A stretch of 64,000 bases of DNA from Micromonospora sp. U21 (GTDB lineage: Bacteria; Actinomycetota; Actinomycetes; Mycobacteriales; Micromonosporaceae): the NCBI RefSeq assembly GCF_018070045.1, contig NZ_JAGPYK010000001.1, positions 124,001 through 188,000 on the forward strand. Direction: 5' to 3'. Both the position numbers and the translations under genes were made by a program. A model generated the notes under the pieces. It ran no database searches and had not been told where the DNA came from. It worked only from the letters and a program-made list of their open reading frames with translations. Of the stretch, positions 22,920-31,533 are shown piece by piece (the first letter of the stretch is position 1; each line of letters opens with the position of its first letter).

Positions 22920-23428
22920 CGCGGCGGCGGTGGATTGTTCACCGACCCGCCGCCCGGCTGCGAGGTCGGCTCGGCGGCTGTCTGCGTGCCGGTCGGCAGG
23001 AGTGGGCTGGTCGGATGCGAGCCGTGCGGTGTGGACGGCATGGGCAGCCGGCCGACCGGTGCGAGAGGCGGATGAGTGGCGAGCTGGCGGAGTCGACCCC
23101 GGCGGTAGCGGCCGAGCGCGAAGACGTTGAAGAAGTGCAGCGCGCCGAGCACCAGCAGCACCAAGCCGATCTTGAGGGACAGCTCCTCCATCGCCTGGCT
23201 GGTCGAACCCACCGGGTCGGGGTGTTTCATCGCCACCGTCACGTAGCCGAGGTTGAGCAGGTAGAAGCCGACCACCAGGAGGCTGTTCACCGCTTGGGCC
23301 AGCCGCTCGTCGGCGAACACCTCCTCGAGGAAGATCTGCCCGTTGCGGGACAGAGCCCGGGCCACCCAGATGGTCAGGCCGATGCTGACTACGAGGTAGA
23401 TCACGTACATCCAGACCTTGATGTCCAT
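22916..23428 (-). CDS. Small membrane protein, 170 aa
   Basis: ATG 23428 (MDIKVWMYVIYLVVSIGLTI) has GAAGGG seven bases upstream. There are three hydrophobic segments: about residues 5-22, 45-66 (SLLVVGFYLLNLGYVTVAM) and 86-106 (IGLVLLVLGALHFFNVFALG). A proline-rich cytosolic or external tail of about 55 residues ends in PPPPR. It is the first gene of the operon with the DCC and TetR genes and lies just downstream of the palindromic operators. No family with a known function was recognised. Confidence 0.82.
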   Translation of the reverse strand: MDIKVWMYVIYLVVSIGLTIWVARALSRNGQIFLEEVFADERLAQAVNSLLVVGFYLLNLGYVTVAMKHPDPVGSTSQAMEELSLKIGLVLLVLGALHFFNVFALGRYRRGRLRQLATHPPLAPVGRLPMPSTPHGSHPTSPLLPTGTQTAAEPTSQPGGGSVNNPPPPR

Positions 23429-23442
23429 GCGGACGCCCTTCT

Positions 23443-23499
23443 TGAACGTGTTCAACTATCGACGGCGTTAGCTTAGGACAGATATTGAACATGTTCAAG
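23443..23499 (-). promoter_or_regulatory. Promoter with two TetR-type operators
   Basis: TTGAACGTGTTCAA (23443-23456) and TTGAACATGTTCAA (23486-23499) are both TTGAAC-N2-GTTCAA palindromes, 43 bp apart. On the reverse strand TTGAAC (23499-23494), a 17-bp spacer and TAAGCT (23476-23471) form a sigma70-like promoter. One operator covers the -35, the other lies just after the expected start point. The TetR gene of the same operon is the likely binder. Confidence 0.8.
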
Positions 23500-23537
23500 A
23501 GAGGATGATCGGCCCTGGGCCCGACCGGTTCGACCGC

Positions 23538-24992
23538 TCAGCCGGCCAGGCCGAGCGCCTCCGCCGCCGCCCGACCGTTGGCGTGGCTGGCGCCGTACGT
23601 GGTGACGAAGGCGCGTACGCCGGTCGGACGCCACTGCGCCGGCCAGCCCATCTCCACCACGGTGACCGGGTGCTCCGCGGCCAGGCCGGCGATCAGGTCC
23701 GGGCCGCCGGGCAGCCGGTGCAGGTGCCGTCCGACCAGCACGATCGGTCGGTCGCCGGCCAGCTCACGCAGCGTCGCCTTGTCGGTTTCGGCGGCGATCA
23801 CCCGGATCTCCTGCACACCGTCCAGGTGTGGGCCGAGGCCCCAGGGCACCCGCCCCTCGGCGATGGTGGACTCGGTGTGCAGCTGCACCACCAGCGGCCG
23901 ACCCAGGCCGGTGAGGATCCCGTCCACCTGGACCGCCCGGCGCGCCGCCGCGTACCCCAGGTTGGTTTCGGGGGTGGCCGGCGATTCGCCCGCGATCCGG
24001 GTCCAGGTCGCGAGCGCGGCGGCGCGGCCGGCCGCCTCCTCGACGCGGGAGGTCGCCAGCCGGCCGTCGGTGAGCGCGTCGACGATCTCGGCGGCCACCC
24101 GCTCGACCAGCTCGGCGTCGACCTTCGCGCCGATGCAGAGCAGGTCGGCGCCGGCGGCCAGGGCCCGCACCGCGGCGGGCCCCACGCCGCCGGCCGCGAC
24201 TGCCGCACCCTTCATCTCCAGCGCGTCGGTGATGACGGTGCCGGTGAAGCCGTACTCGGTGCGCAGCAGGTCGACGAGGACGGCCCGGCTGAAGGTGGCC
24301 GGACCGGTGCCGGTCAGCGCCGGCACGCGGATGTGCGCGGTCATCACCGCGCGCGCCCCGGCGGCGACGACCGCCGCGAACGGCGGCAGGTCCCGCTGGC
24401 GCAGCAGGGCCAGTGGAACGTCCACGGTGGGCAGCTCGTGGTGGGAGTCGGTGACGGTGGCGCCGTGGCCGGGGAAGTGCTTGGCGCAGGCGGCGACGCC
24501 GGCGGCCTGCAGGCCGGTCACGGCGGCGGCCGAGTGGGCCGCCACCCGCACCGGGTCCGCGCCGAACGACCGCGTGCCGATCACCGGGTTGTCGTCGGCG
24601 GTGTTCACGTCCACCGTCGGAGCGAGGTTGACGGTGATGCCGAGGGCGGCCAGCTCGGCGCCGATCGCCTGGTAGACCCGTCGGGTGAGCGCCACGTCGC
24701 CGATCGCGCCGAGGGCGGCGTTGCCGGGGTACGGGCTGCCGGTGGCGTGGGCCAGCCGGGTCACGTCGCCACCCTCCTCGTCGATGGCGATCAGCACGTC
24801 GGCCCGGCCGACTCGCAGCGCGGCGGTGCTGGCCGCCACCTGGGACGGGTCGTGGACGTTGGTGCCGAACAGGGTGTGCCCGGCCAGCCCGTCTGCTACC
24901 AGGTCGACGGCCCAGTCCGGGGGGACCGGTCCCGGGTACGCGGCGAGCAGCGTGCCGAGCGCGAGCCGGCGCAGTCCTGGATCGAGCCCCAC
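23538..24992 (-). CDS. Glycoside hydrolase family 3, NagZ-like
   Basis: 484 aa. The GH3 barrel is clear, with the NagZ-specific general acid/base loop KHFPGHGATVTDSHHELP (Asp-Ser-His) and the nucleophile region GTVITDALEMKG. GHs of this subgroup remove terminal beta-N-acetylglucosamine, for example from muropeptides. The C-terminal 150 residues form a second domain (RPLVVQLHTESTIAEG, DRPIVLVGRHLHRLPGGPDL) not in minimal NagZ. No signal peptide is visible, so it should be cytoplasmic, in cell-wall or chitin-sugar recycling. It is divergent from a ROK regulator. Confidence 0.9.
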   Translation of the reverse strand: MGLDPGLRRLALGTLLAAYPGPVPPDWAVDLVADGLAGHTLFGTNVHDPSQVAASTAALRVGRADVLIAIDEEGGDVTRLAHATGSPYPGNAALGAIGDVALTRRVYQAIGAELAALGITVNLAPTVDVNTADDNPVIGTRSFGADPVRVAAHSAAAVTGLQAAGVAACAKHFPGHGATVTDSHHELPTVDVPLALLRQRDLPPFAAVVAAGARAVMTAHIRVPALTGTGPATFSRAVLVDLLRTEYGFTGTVITDALEMKGAAVAAGGVGPAAVRALAAGADLLCIGAKVDAELVERVAAEIVDALTDGRLATSRVEEAAGRAAALATWTRIAGESPATPETNLGYAAARRAVQVDGILTGLGRPLVVQLHTESTIAEGRVPWGLGPHLDGVQEIRVIAAETDKATLRELAGDRPIVLVGRHLHRLPGGPDLIAGLAAEHPVTVVEMGWPAQWRPTGVRAFVTTYGASHANGRAAAEALGLAG

Positions 24993-25126
24993 GTGATCTT
25001 CCCCCTTCGGTACCCACGGGCACGAATGTCGTACCGGCGGTGGTCATCGCCCTGCCGGGTCGGCCGAGCGCTCCGCCTCCGGGTGGCCGATACGCTACGG
25101 CTACCCGTTCGCAGGTCGGTTTACAG

Positions 25127-25143
25127 TTAGCAAAGTTTACTAA
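25127..25143. promoter_or_regulatory. Near-perfect palindrome, probable ROK operator
   Basis: TTAGCAAAGTTTACTAA is a 17-bp palindrome centred on G with one mismatched pair; its TTTACTAA arm resembles known actinobacterial ROK sites. It lies 17 bp before the ROK gene start, between it and the divergent NagZ-like gene. It is A/T-rich in a very GC-rich region. Confidence 0.75.
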
Positions 25144-25159
25144 AACTAGAGGACGTGGC

Positions 25160-26335
25160 ATGAGTGCGACCCGGCTGCCCGGCACCCCCCGCCTGTTGCG
25201 GGCGCTCAACGACCGTGCCGCGCTGGAACTGCTGCTCGAACGGGGCCCGCTGACCCGCGCCCGGCTCGGCGAGCTGACCGGGCTGTCCAAGGTCACCGCC
25301 TCCCAGTTGGTCGAGCGCCTGGAGGAGCGTGGTCTGGTCGCCCGGGTCGGCGAGCAGGCCGGCGGGCGCGGCCCGAACGCCCAGCTCTACGCGGTACGCC
25401 CCGGCAGCGCCCACGTGGTCGGTGTGGACGTCGGGCCGGACCGGGTGGTGGCCGCGTGCGCCGACATCACCGGCGCCGTGATCGGCCGGGTCGAACAGTC
25501 CACCCGGGACACGGACGACCCGGTGGGCGTGGTGCACAACGCCGTGGTGCAGGCCGCGAGCAGCGCCCAGGCGCAGCTCAGCAGCGTACGGCGGATCGTG
25601 CTCGGCACGCCCGGTCTGGTCGACCCGCACACCGGCGACATCACCTTCGCCTTCAACCTGCCGCGCTGGCACAGCGGCCTGCTCGCCGCGCTGCGCGACG
25701 ACCTGCACACCCCGGTGGTCTTCGAGAACGACGTCAACCTGGCCGCGGTGGCCGAAGCGCAGTCCGGGGCCGCGCAGGGGCTGGCCGACTTCGTGCTGGT
25801 CTGGGTGGGCGCCGGCGTGGGTCTGGCGATCATGCTGGGTGGGCGGCTGCACCACGGCAGCAGCGGCGCGGCCGGTGAGATCGGCTACCTGCCGGTGCCC
25901 GGTGCGCCCATCCCGCGTGACGTCTCCCGTCGCGCGAAGCCGGCGTTCCAGCAGTTGATCGGCGCGGATTCGGTGCGCGCGGTGGCCCGCGAGCACGGCT
26001 ACCCGGACACCGACGCCGCCGAGGCCGTGCGCGCCGCCGTCGCCGACGGCGACGCTGGCGCCCCGATGCTCGACGAGTTGGCCCGCCGGCTCGCGCTCGG
26101 CGTGGCCAGCACCTGCGTGGTGCTCGACCCGCCGCTGGTGGTGCTCGCCGGGGAGGTCGGCCAGGCCGGCGGCGCCGCGCTCGCCGACCGGGTGCAGCAG
26201 GAGGTGGCGGCGATCACCCTGGTGCGGCCCCGGGTGGTGCCCACCGGGCTGACCGAGGAGCCGATCCTGCGCGGTGCGCTGCGCACCGCACTGGACGCCG
26301 TCCGCGACGAGGTGTTCGGCTCCACCATCGGCTGA
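25160..26335 (+). CDS. ROK-family transcriptional regulator
   Basis: ATG 25160 with AGAGGA upstream; 391 aa. The N-terminal winged helix is LLLERGPLTRARLGELTGLS, then KVTASQLVERLEERGLVARV. The ROK/actin-like ATPase fold follows (VVGVDVGPDRVVAACADITG, FENDVNLAAVAEAQ, WVGAGVGLAIMLGGRLHHGS). The zinc-binding CxCGxxGCxE motif of many sugar-kinase-type ROK proteins is absent after GEIGYLPVP, so it probably senses a sugar without being a kinase. The divergent NagZ-like gene suggests an amino-sugar ligand. Confidence 0.9.
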   Translation: MSATRLPGTPRLLRALNDRAALELLLERGPLTRARLGELTGLSKVTASQLVERLEERGLVARVGEQAGGRGPNAQLYAVRPGSAHVVGVDVGPDRVVAACADITGAVIGRVEQSTRDTDDPVGVVHNAVVQAASSAQAQLSSVRRIVLGTPGLVDPHTGDITFAFNLPRWHSGLLAALRDDLHTPVVFENDVNLAAVAEAQSGAAQGLADFVLVWVGAGVGLAIMLGGRLHHGSSGAAGEIGYLPVPGAPIPRDVSRRAKPAFQQLIGADSVRAVAREHGYPDTDAAEAVRAAVADGDAGAPMLDELARRLALGVASTCVVLDPPLVVLAGEVGQAGGAALADRVQQEVAAITLVRPRVVPTGLTEEPILRGALRTALDAVRDEVFGSTIG

Positions 26336-26411
26336 GCCCGCTGGGGCGGTCATGTGAAGGAATATTTCACCGCTGGTCGGCATGCTGCAAGCTCTTGCCG
26401 CGACCGCTGCG

Positions 26412-26453
26412 GCGGGCCGGGCCACCCGCACCAGGGCGGGCGGCCCGGGCCGC
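26412..26453. terminator. Bidirectional GC-rich hairpin
   Basis: Arm 26412-26429 pairs with 26436-26453 over 18 positions with one mismatch and one G-U, around a six-base loop. It lies between the convergent ROK and ABC-permease genes. Confidence 0.65.
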
Positions 26454-26456
26454 GAC

Positions 26457-27473
26457 TCAGATCAGGTCGCGGCGACGGAACACGGCGAACGCCGCCGCGG
26501 TCAGCGCGCCGGTGAGCACGAGCAGCACCACCAGTGACGGCGCCCAGGTCAGCGAGTAGAACCCCTCGCAGTACATGCCCGTTTCGGTGCCGGTGCAGAG
26601 CCGGCTGTCGTAGAACCGCGCCTCACCGCTGAGCCACGCCCCGATGTAACTGGAGAGCATCAGCTGGTCCGGGCGGCGGGCGTCGACGATCTCCAACACC
26701 AGCCGGGCGCCCAGCTCCCAGACCACCGCGTACGCGGCGACCGCGCCGAGCGCCGCCGAGGTGTGCCGACCCAGCGTGGCGATGGCGAAGCCCAACGCGC
26801 TGGCCAGCAGCACCAGCACCAGGCCACGGCCGTGCACGGCGCCGAGGGAGCGCCAGAAGTCACCGCCCAGCGGGCCGCCCAGCCCGGCGGTCTGCCCGAT
26901 CACCCAGAACGTGGCCAGATAGACCACCGAGGCCACCACGGCCAGCCCCAGGACCGCGCCGAGCAGGGTGCCCAGCTTCGCGCCGAGCACCGTCATCCGG
27001 CGCGGTCGCCAGAGCAGCAGGTTCACCACACCACCGGAGTTCAGGTCCGCGCCGATGTACGAGGCGCCGACCAGGAACCCGAACAGCACCAGGAAAGCGA
27101 TGAGGAAGTAGAGCAGCGGGCGTGCCTGCTGGGCGAAGCTGAACACCCCGGGCAGGAAGTCGGCGGCGATCGGCAGCCGGTCCCGCAGGGTCGGGTCGAT
27201 CTCCGAGCAGTCGGAGGGGAAGTACTGCTCGCTGTCGGTCGGCGGGAGCGCGCCGTTCTGTCGGGCCAGGCACTGCTGGAAGGTGTTCTCCATGCTCTGC
27301 CGCGCCTCGGCGGCCTGGCTCCGCGCAGAGCTGAGCTCCTCCGCGCTCGGCTTGTGCGAGCCGGCCAGGGTGGTCGCTGCGGTGACGCCGAACGCCAGCA
27401 CCAGCAGGACGACCATGAGCTGCACGAAGCGACGCGCGGACAGCCGCTCCACCTCGGCACGGACCAGGTTCAC
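26457..27473 (-). CDS. ABC-2-type transporter permease
   Basis: 338 aa. About six membrane helices: one near residues 15-37 (FVQLMVVLLVLAFGVTAATT), a large outside loop with three cysteines (QQCLARQNG, PSDCSEID), then several helices from YFLIAFLVLFGFLVGASYIG to LVVLLVLTGALTAAAFAVFR. The loop cysteines may form disulfides. Its ATG overlaps the stop of the ATPase gene by 4 bp, so both form one exporter. The substrate is unknown. Confidence 0.88.
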   Translation of the reverse strand: MNLVRAEVERLSARRFVQLMVVLLVLAFGVTAATTLAGSHKPSAEELSSARSQAAEARQSMENTFQQCLARQNGALPPTDSEQYFPSDCSEIDPTLRDRLPIAADFLPGVFSFAQQARPLLYFLIAFLVLFGFLVGASYIGADLNSGGVVNLLLWRPRRMTVLGAKLGTLLGAVLGLAVVASVVYLATFWVIGQTAGLGGPLGGDFWRSLGAVHGRGLVLVLLASALGFAIATLGRHTSAALGAVAAYAVVWELGARLVLEIVDARRPDQLMLSSYIGAWLSGEARFYDSRLCTGTETGMYCEGFYSLTWAPSLVVLLVLTGALTAAAFAVFRRRDLI

Positions 27474-28477
27474 GCGTCCACTCCCCGTACGTCGAGATCG
27501 ATCTCAGCATCACCGGCACCAGGCAGAGGCCCCGAGTCGTCCACCTGCCGGGGCACCGACGGATGCCCGCCAGCGCCGGTCAGCTCCAAAAAGACGCTCT
27601 CCAGATCCGGCCGCAGCGGGGTCAGCTCGCCCACCCACAGCCCCTGTTCACCGAGCACCCGGCTGATCACCGTCGGGTCGGTCACTCCGCCCACCACCAG
27701 CGCCTCGCCGTCCACGCTGGCCGTCAGCTCGGCCTCGTGCAGCAGCTCCACGGCCCGCTCCGGCTCGGCCACCCGGACCAGGAACTCGTGCCGGTCGTAG
27801 CCGGCCAGCACCTCGTCCACCCGGCCGGTCGCCACCCGCCGGCCCCGCGAGATGATCGTGACGTGGTCGCAGATCAGCTGGATCTCGCCCAGGATGTGAC
27901 TGGACACCAGCACGGTCACCCCGGCCGCCGCCAACGACCGCATCAGGTCCCGCATCTCCCGGATGCCGGCCGGGTCCAGCCCGTTCGCCGGCTCGTCAAG
28001 GATGAGCAGCTGCGGGTCCTTCAACAGTGCGGACGCCACCGCGAGGCGCTGCTTCATGCCCAGCGAGTAGCCCTTCACCCGCTCGTCGCCCCGGTCGCGC
28101 AGGCCCACCGTGTCCAGCACCTCGTCCACCCGCGCGATCGGAACCCCGCCGGCCCGGGCCAGCAGCCGCAGTGTGCGGTACCCGGTGAAGTTGCCGAAGA
28201 ACTGCGGGCTCTCCACGATGGCGCCGATCCGGCCGGCCACCCGGGGCAGGAGCTGTGGCGACGGCTCACCGAGCACGCTCATCCGGCCGCTGTCGGCCCG
28301 GACCAGCCCGAGCAGGGCACGCAGCGTGGTGGTCTTGCCGGAGCCGTTCGGGCCCAGGAACCCGTGGATCTGACCCGCCTCGACCAGTAGGTCGAACCCG
28401 TCGACCGCCACCCGTCGGCCGTTCCGCAGGCTGTGGAAGGTCTTGCGAAGACCCTCGATCTCGATGACCGCGCTCAT
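27470..28477 (-). CDS. ABC transporter ATP-binding protein
   Basis: 335 aa from ATG 28477 (MSAVIEIEGLRKTFHSLRNG). Walker A GPNGSGKTTT, signature YSLGMKQRLAVASALLKDPQ, Walker B LLILDEPANGLDP and H-loop VSSHIL are all intact. The C-terminal part after VLAGYDRHEFLV is the accessory domain usual in drug or peptide exporters, ending in an acidic tail. It is coupled to the permease gene. The arrangement resembles BcrA/NatA-type exporters. Confidence 0.92.
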   Translation of the reverse strand: MSAVIEIEGLRKTFHSLRNGRRVAVDGFDLLVEAGQIHGFLGPNGSGKTTTLRALLGLVRADSGRMSVLGEPSPQLLPRVAGRIGAIVESPQFFGNFTGYRTLRLLARAGGVPIARVDEVLDTVGLRDRGDERVKGYSLGMKQRLAVASALLKDPQLLILDEPANGLDPAGIREMRDLMRSLAAAGVTVLVSSHILGEIQLICDHVTIISRGRRVATGRVDEVLAGYDRHEFLVRVAEPERAVELLHEAELTASVDGEALVVGGVTDPTVISRVLGEQGLWVGELTPLRPDLESVFLELTGAGGHPSVPRQVDDSGPLPGAGDAEIDLDVRGVDA

Positions 28478-28608
28478 CCGCGCGGCTCCGTACCTTGACG
28501 GGGCATGGGCCGTCCTCCGGGTGTGGTGATCAACGACACGGCGCCTCACCCTATGACCGGGACGCCGCCCGTGGGGGGCAACGCGGCGCTGCGTGGTTGG
28601 ATGGTCCG

Positions 28609-29451
28609 GTGACTGGTGACCTGATCCCCGGCGCTGCCGGCGCCGCGCCTGCCGCCGCACCCGTGGACCCGGATCTGGTGGTCAGCCTCGACGGCGTCGG
28701 TGTGCGCCGGTCCGGCACCGCCCTGCTGCAGGATCTGACCTGGCGGGTCGAGCTGGACGAGCGCTGGGTGGTGCTCGGCCCAAACGGGGCTGGCAAGACG
28801 ACCCTGCTCAACCTCGCCGCCGGCCGGCTGCACCCCACCACCGGTGTCGCCCACGTGCTCGGCGAGCGGATCGGCCGCACCGACGTCAACGAGCTGCGTA
28901 CCCGGATCGGGCTGTCCACCGCCGCGCTCGCCGAACGGCTGCCCGCCGAGGAGCGGGTCAGCGACGTGGTGGTGACCGCCGCCTGGTCGGTGGTCGGCCG
29001 CTGGCGGGAGAGCTACGACCGCGGCGACGAGGCGCGGGCGCGGGCGCTGCTGAGCCAGCTCGGCATCGGCGGCCTCGCCGAGCGCCGCTACGGCACCCTG
29101 TCCGAGGGTGAGCGCAAGCGGGTGCAGATCGCCCGCGCGCTGATGACCGACCCGGAGCTGCTGCTGCTCGACGAGCCCGCCGCCGGGCTCGACCTGGGTG
29201 GGCGCGAGGACCTCGTGGCCCGGCTGGCCGAGCTGGCGTACGACCCGGACGCCCCGGCCCTGGTCCTGGTAACCCACCACGTCGAGGAGATCCCACCGGG
29301 GTTCACCCACGCGCTGCTGCTTCGCGAGGGCGGGGTGGTCGCGCAGGGCCTGCTCGCCGAGACGCTGACCGGCGACAACCTCTCCAAGACCTTCGGCCTG
29401 CCCCTGGTGGTCGAACGGTCGGGCGACCGCTACACCGCCCGCGCCGCCTGA
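28609..29451 (+). CDS. ABC transporter ATP-binding protein (stand-alone)
   Basis: GTG 28609 begins [20 protein letters not shown]; the ribosome site is weak, so the start is less sure; 280 aa. Walker [11 protein letters not shown], signature [20 protein letters not shown], Walker [16 protein letters not shown] and the H-loop VTHHVEEIP are present. Sequence style (Tyr-Gly-Thr-Leu before the signature, [15 protein letters not shown]) matches the YfmF/ModF-like soluble ABC proteins that lack a linked permease. Nothing beside it supplies a membrane partner, so function is open. Confidence 0.88.
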   Translation: MTGDLIPGAAGAAPAAAPVDPDLVVSLDGVGVRRSGTALLQDLTWRVELDERWVVLGPNGAGKTTLLNLAAGRLHPTTGVAHVLGERIGRTDVNELRTRIGLSTAALAERLPAEERVSDVVVTAAWSVVGRWRESYDRGDEARARALLSQLGIGGLAERRYGTLSEGERKRVQIARALMTDPELLLLDEPAAGLDLGGREDLVARLAELAYDPDAPALVLVTHHVEEIPPGFTHALLLREGGVVAQGLLAETLTGDNLSKTFGLPLVVERSGDRYTARAA

Positions 29452-29476
29452 GCGCGCGACAGGGCGGGAGGTGACC

Positions 29477-29773
29477 GTGCCGCGGACCCGGGTGGTCGTG
29501 GTGGGCAGCGCCAACATGGACCTGGTCGCGATGGCGCCCGCGCTGCCCCGGCCGGGCGAGACGATGCTCGGCACCGACTTCGTGATGGTGCCCGGCGGCA
29601 AGGGCGCCAACCAGGCGGTCGCCGCGCTGGCCGTCGGCTGGGGCGAGGGACGGGACCTGATCGACGCGGTGCGCTGGGCGTCGGCGGCCGGCGCGGCCTG
29701 CGTCCGTCGGCTCGGCGCCTCGGTGGCGTTGCCCCGCCGCGCCGAGATCGACGAGCTGTACGCGCCGGGCTGA
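29477..29773 (+). pseudogene. Ribokinase-type (PfkB) gene with internal deletion
   Basis: GTG 29477 with GGGAGG upstream. The first 50 residues ([31 protein letters not shown], then [12 protein letters not shown]) are a perfect ribokinase N-terminus. The next residues jump at once to the C-terminal helix ([39 protein letters not shown]). About 190-200 internal residues, including the catalytic GAGD motif, are missing without a frameshift. At 98 aa it cannot phosphorylate sugar. It is a relic, or possibly expressed as a small fragment. Confidence 0.85.
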
Positions 29774-29803
29774 TCCCAGTGCCCCACGCCGGCCGGCGAG
29801 GGC

Positions 29804-30532
29804 TCAGCCGACCAGATCGTCGCCGAGCTTCTCGCCCCGCCTGCGCAGCATGCCCAGGCCCGGGATGCCGGCGACGGCGAGCTTGAGGTCGCGGGTGACG
29901 TCGAGCAGGTCGTGCAGGTCGGGCCCGACCCGGTCCAGGGTGGCCAGGATCGGCAGGATGTCCGCCGTCAGGTGCTGCTTGAGCTTGGGCAGCTCGTCGA
30001 TCAGGCGGATCGCCGCGGTGACCTCCTCATGGCTCAGCTCCCCGACGAACCGCCCCGCCATCGGCGCGGCCCGCCGCAGTGCCGGCTCGTACGCCGCCAG
30101 CAGCTCGGCCGCGGTGGCCGCCGCCTCGGCGGCGGTGCCCACGGTGACCGCGGCCCGGCCGGCCACCGTGTCGGCCTCGGCGACCACCGTGCCGGCCAGG
30201 CGGGCGACCTGGTCGGCCTCCCGGACCACCACGGCTGCGGCCGTCGCCACCTCGGTGGCGGTGTCGATGGCGGTGGTAGCGGCAGCGCTGATCACCGCCA
30301 CCTCGCGGACCGCCGTCTCGGCGTCGGTGAGCACCTGGTCGGTCCGGTCCAGCGTCGTCTCGATCCGATCCACCACGCCGTTGATCCGGGCCAGCAGCGC
30401 CTCCACCCCGTCCAGCACCGCGAACGCGCGGGCGGGCACGGCGGCGAACGAGGCGGCCGAGCCGAACGCCTGGTCGAGAGCGGAGCGGGTCAGGCCGACC
30501 ATAACGGTGGGTGTGGGGAGAGGAATCGCCAT
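29804..30532 (-). CDS. Alanine-rich helical protein, 242 aa
   Basis: From ATG 30532 (MAIPLPTPTVMVGLTRSALD). Almost entirely helical, with long Ala/Val/Thr heptad-like stretches (TTAIDTATEVATAAAVVVRE, ADTVAGRAAVTVGTAAEAAA), then a charged C-terminal domain (LIDELPKLKQHLTADILPIL, LDRVGPDLHDLLDVTRDLKL). It resembles actinobacterial coiled-coil proteins of unknown role that may associate with membranes through amphipathic helices. No catalytic motif. The start is not supported by a clear ribosome site. Confidence 0.72.
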   Translation of the reverse strand: MAIPLPTPTVMVGLTRSALDQAFGSAASFAAVPARAFAVLDGVEALLARINGVVDRIETTLDRTDQVLTDAETAVREVAVISAAATTAIDTATEVATAAAVVVREADQVARLAGTVVAEADTVAGRAAVTVGTAAEAAATAAELLAAYEPALRRAAPMAGRFVGELSHEEVTAAIRLIDELPKLKQHLTADILPILATLDRVGPDLHDLLDVTRDLKLAVAGIPGLGMLRRRGEKLGDDLVG

Positions 30533-30580
30533 GGGATCAAGTGTGCGCCGGCCGCACCACAACCGCCCGACGCCGGCCGG

Positions 30581-31063
30581 TCATCGATGGTCGCCCTGCT
30601 GCTCGACGGCGCGCTGCACGGCCCGGTAGATCTGCCCGAACCGGAGCGCGTCCGGGGTGCGCAGCAGCAGCTGCTCCCGACCGTGGTGCTGCACCCACAG
30701 CTCGTGCACGTGGCTGCCGCGCTCGTAGGAGCGGTCCAGCCAGCCGAGGGGGATCTCGAGAAACGGGGTCAGCGCCAACGCCCCCACCGCGCAGGCGGCG
30801 AGGACGATCAGCGCCATCTTCCAGTTGCCCCGGTCCTGTGCCGTGTAGGCCAGCGAGAGCACGCAGACCAGCGCCACCAGCGGCGGCAGCGAGAGCAGGA
30901 GGACCAGGACACCGCGACCGAGCACCCGGCCGCGTACCGCGAGCGTCTTCGGGCCGCGCGCGTGCCAGACGTACGTCACGTCGGAGAGGGAGACCAGATG
31001 ACCGCCCACCCGGATCGACTCGGAGGTCACCTGCACCGCGTCGTCCCGGTAATAGAGGGTCAT
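30581..31063 (-). CDS. DUF6232-type membrane protein (copy 1)
   Basis: 160 aa from ATG 31063. The N-terminus MTLYYRDDAVQVTSESIRVG, the central pair of membrane helices (LVLLLSLPPLVALVCVLSLA, ALIVLAACAVGALALTPFLE), then LDRSYERGSHVHELWVQHHG and DALRFGQIYRAVQRAVEQQ mark this small actinobacterial family. A paralogue lies at 31534 with the same C-terminal RFGQIYRAVQRA. Function unknown. The two genes flank a repeat array. Confidence 0.8.
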   Translation of the reverse strand: MTLYYRDDAVQVTSESIRVGGHLVSLSDVTYVWHARGPKTLAVRGRVLGRGVLVLLLSLPPLVALVCVLSLAYTAQDRGNWKMALIVLAACAVGALALTPFLEIPLGWLDRSYERGSHVHELWVQHHGREQLLLRTPDALRFGQIYRAVQRAVEQQGDHR

Positions 31064-31167
31064 CAGCAAGCCTAACCATCCGCCGGCAACCCGCGCCTCG
31101 CCCGGCTCTCGTCGCACCGACCGTGACGAAGGTCGGGTCGGGGGATGGGGATGGTGGCGCGCACGCT

Positions 31168-31343
31168 CCTTTGGAGCTGAATCGTCTACGACATCGCGCG
31201 TTCTCATCAGCCCCGGTCCGTCTGCGGCATCGCGGGTTCTCATGCGCCCGGTCCGTCTACGGCATTGCGGGTTCTCATGCGCCCGGTCCGTCTACGGCAT
31301 CGAGGGCTCTCGCCCGATTCGTTTACGACATCAGCTCCAAAGG
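31168..31343. repeat. Direct-repeat array bounded by 13-bp inverted repeats
   Basis: Five units sharing GTCTACG-GCATCG-like cores occur with the core at 31184, 31220, 31255, 31290 and 31321, i.e. periods 36, 35, 35 and 31 bp. The middle units share GGGTTCTCATGCGCCCG. The array is bounded by a perfect inverted pair, CCTTTGGAGCTGA (31168-31180) and TCAGCTCCAAAGG (31331-31343). There are no unique spacers, so it is not CRISPR. Confidence 0.85.
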
Positions 31344-31430
31344 CGCTGCCAGGGACATAGTTCCGCCCGTGCTGAGCGCGAGCTCGGGTCGTTTCCGTGG
31401 TCCGGCGGGCCGTGGCCGGTCACGTGGGTC

Positions 31431-31523
31431 GGACCGGTGACCGAGCCGGAGCGCACCGTCGTGCTCGTCCGCCGCCATCCGCGCACGTTCGTCATGCTGC
31501 CGGCCGAGCCGATCATGTTTTGA
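31431..31523 (+). pseudogene. Possible PH-domain protein fragment
   Basis: The last 30 codons before TGA 31521-31523 read VGPVTEPERTVVLVRRHPRT, then FVMLPAEPIMF, with nearly all third positions G or C. The pattern matches the start of bacterial PH-domain membrane proteins (…E-x-VVL-x-RRHP-x-x). No start codon with ribosome site and no continuation are seen. The call is weak. Confidence 0.3.
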
Positions 31524-31533
31524 CCGTTGCGGG

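Noticed and set aside
23764..25296. Long reverse frame over the NagZ-like gene
   Set aside because: Arg/Gly/Ala-rich antisense-frame composition; the NagZ-like frame explains the DNA fully.
28495..28608. Upstream extension of the stand-alone ABC ATPase
   Set aside because: The extra N-terminal residues have no family similarity and no better ribosome site.
31168..31343. CRISPR array
   Set aside because: Units follow each other without unique spacers and no cas gene is present.
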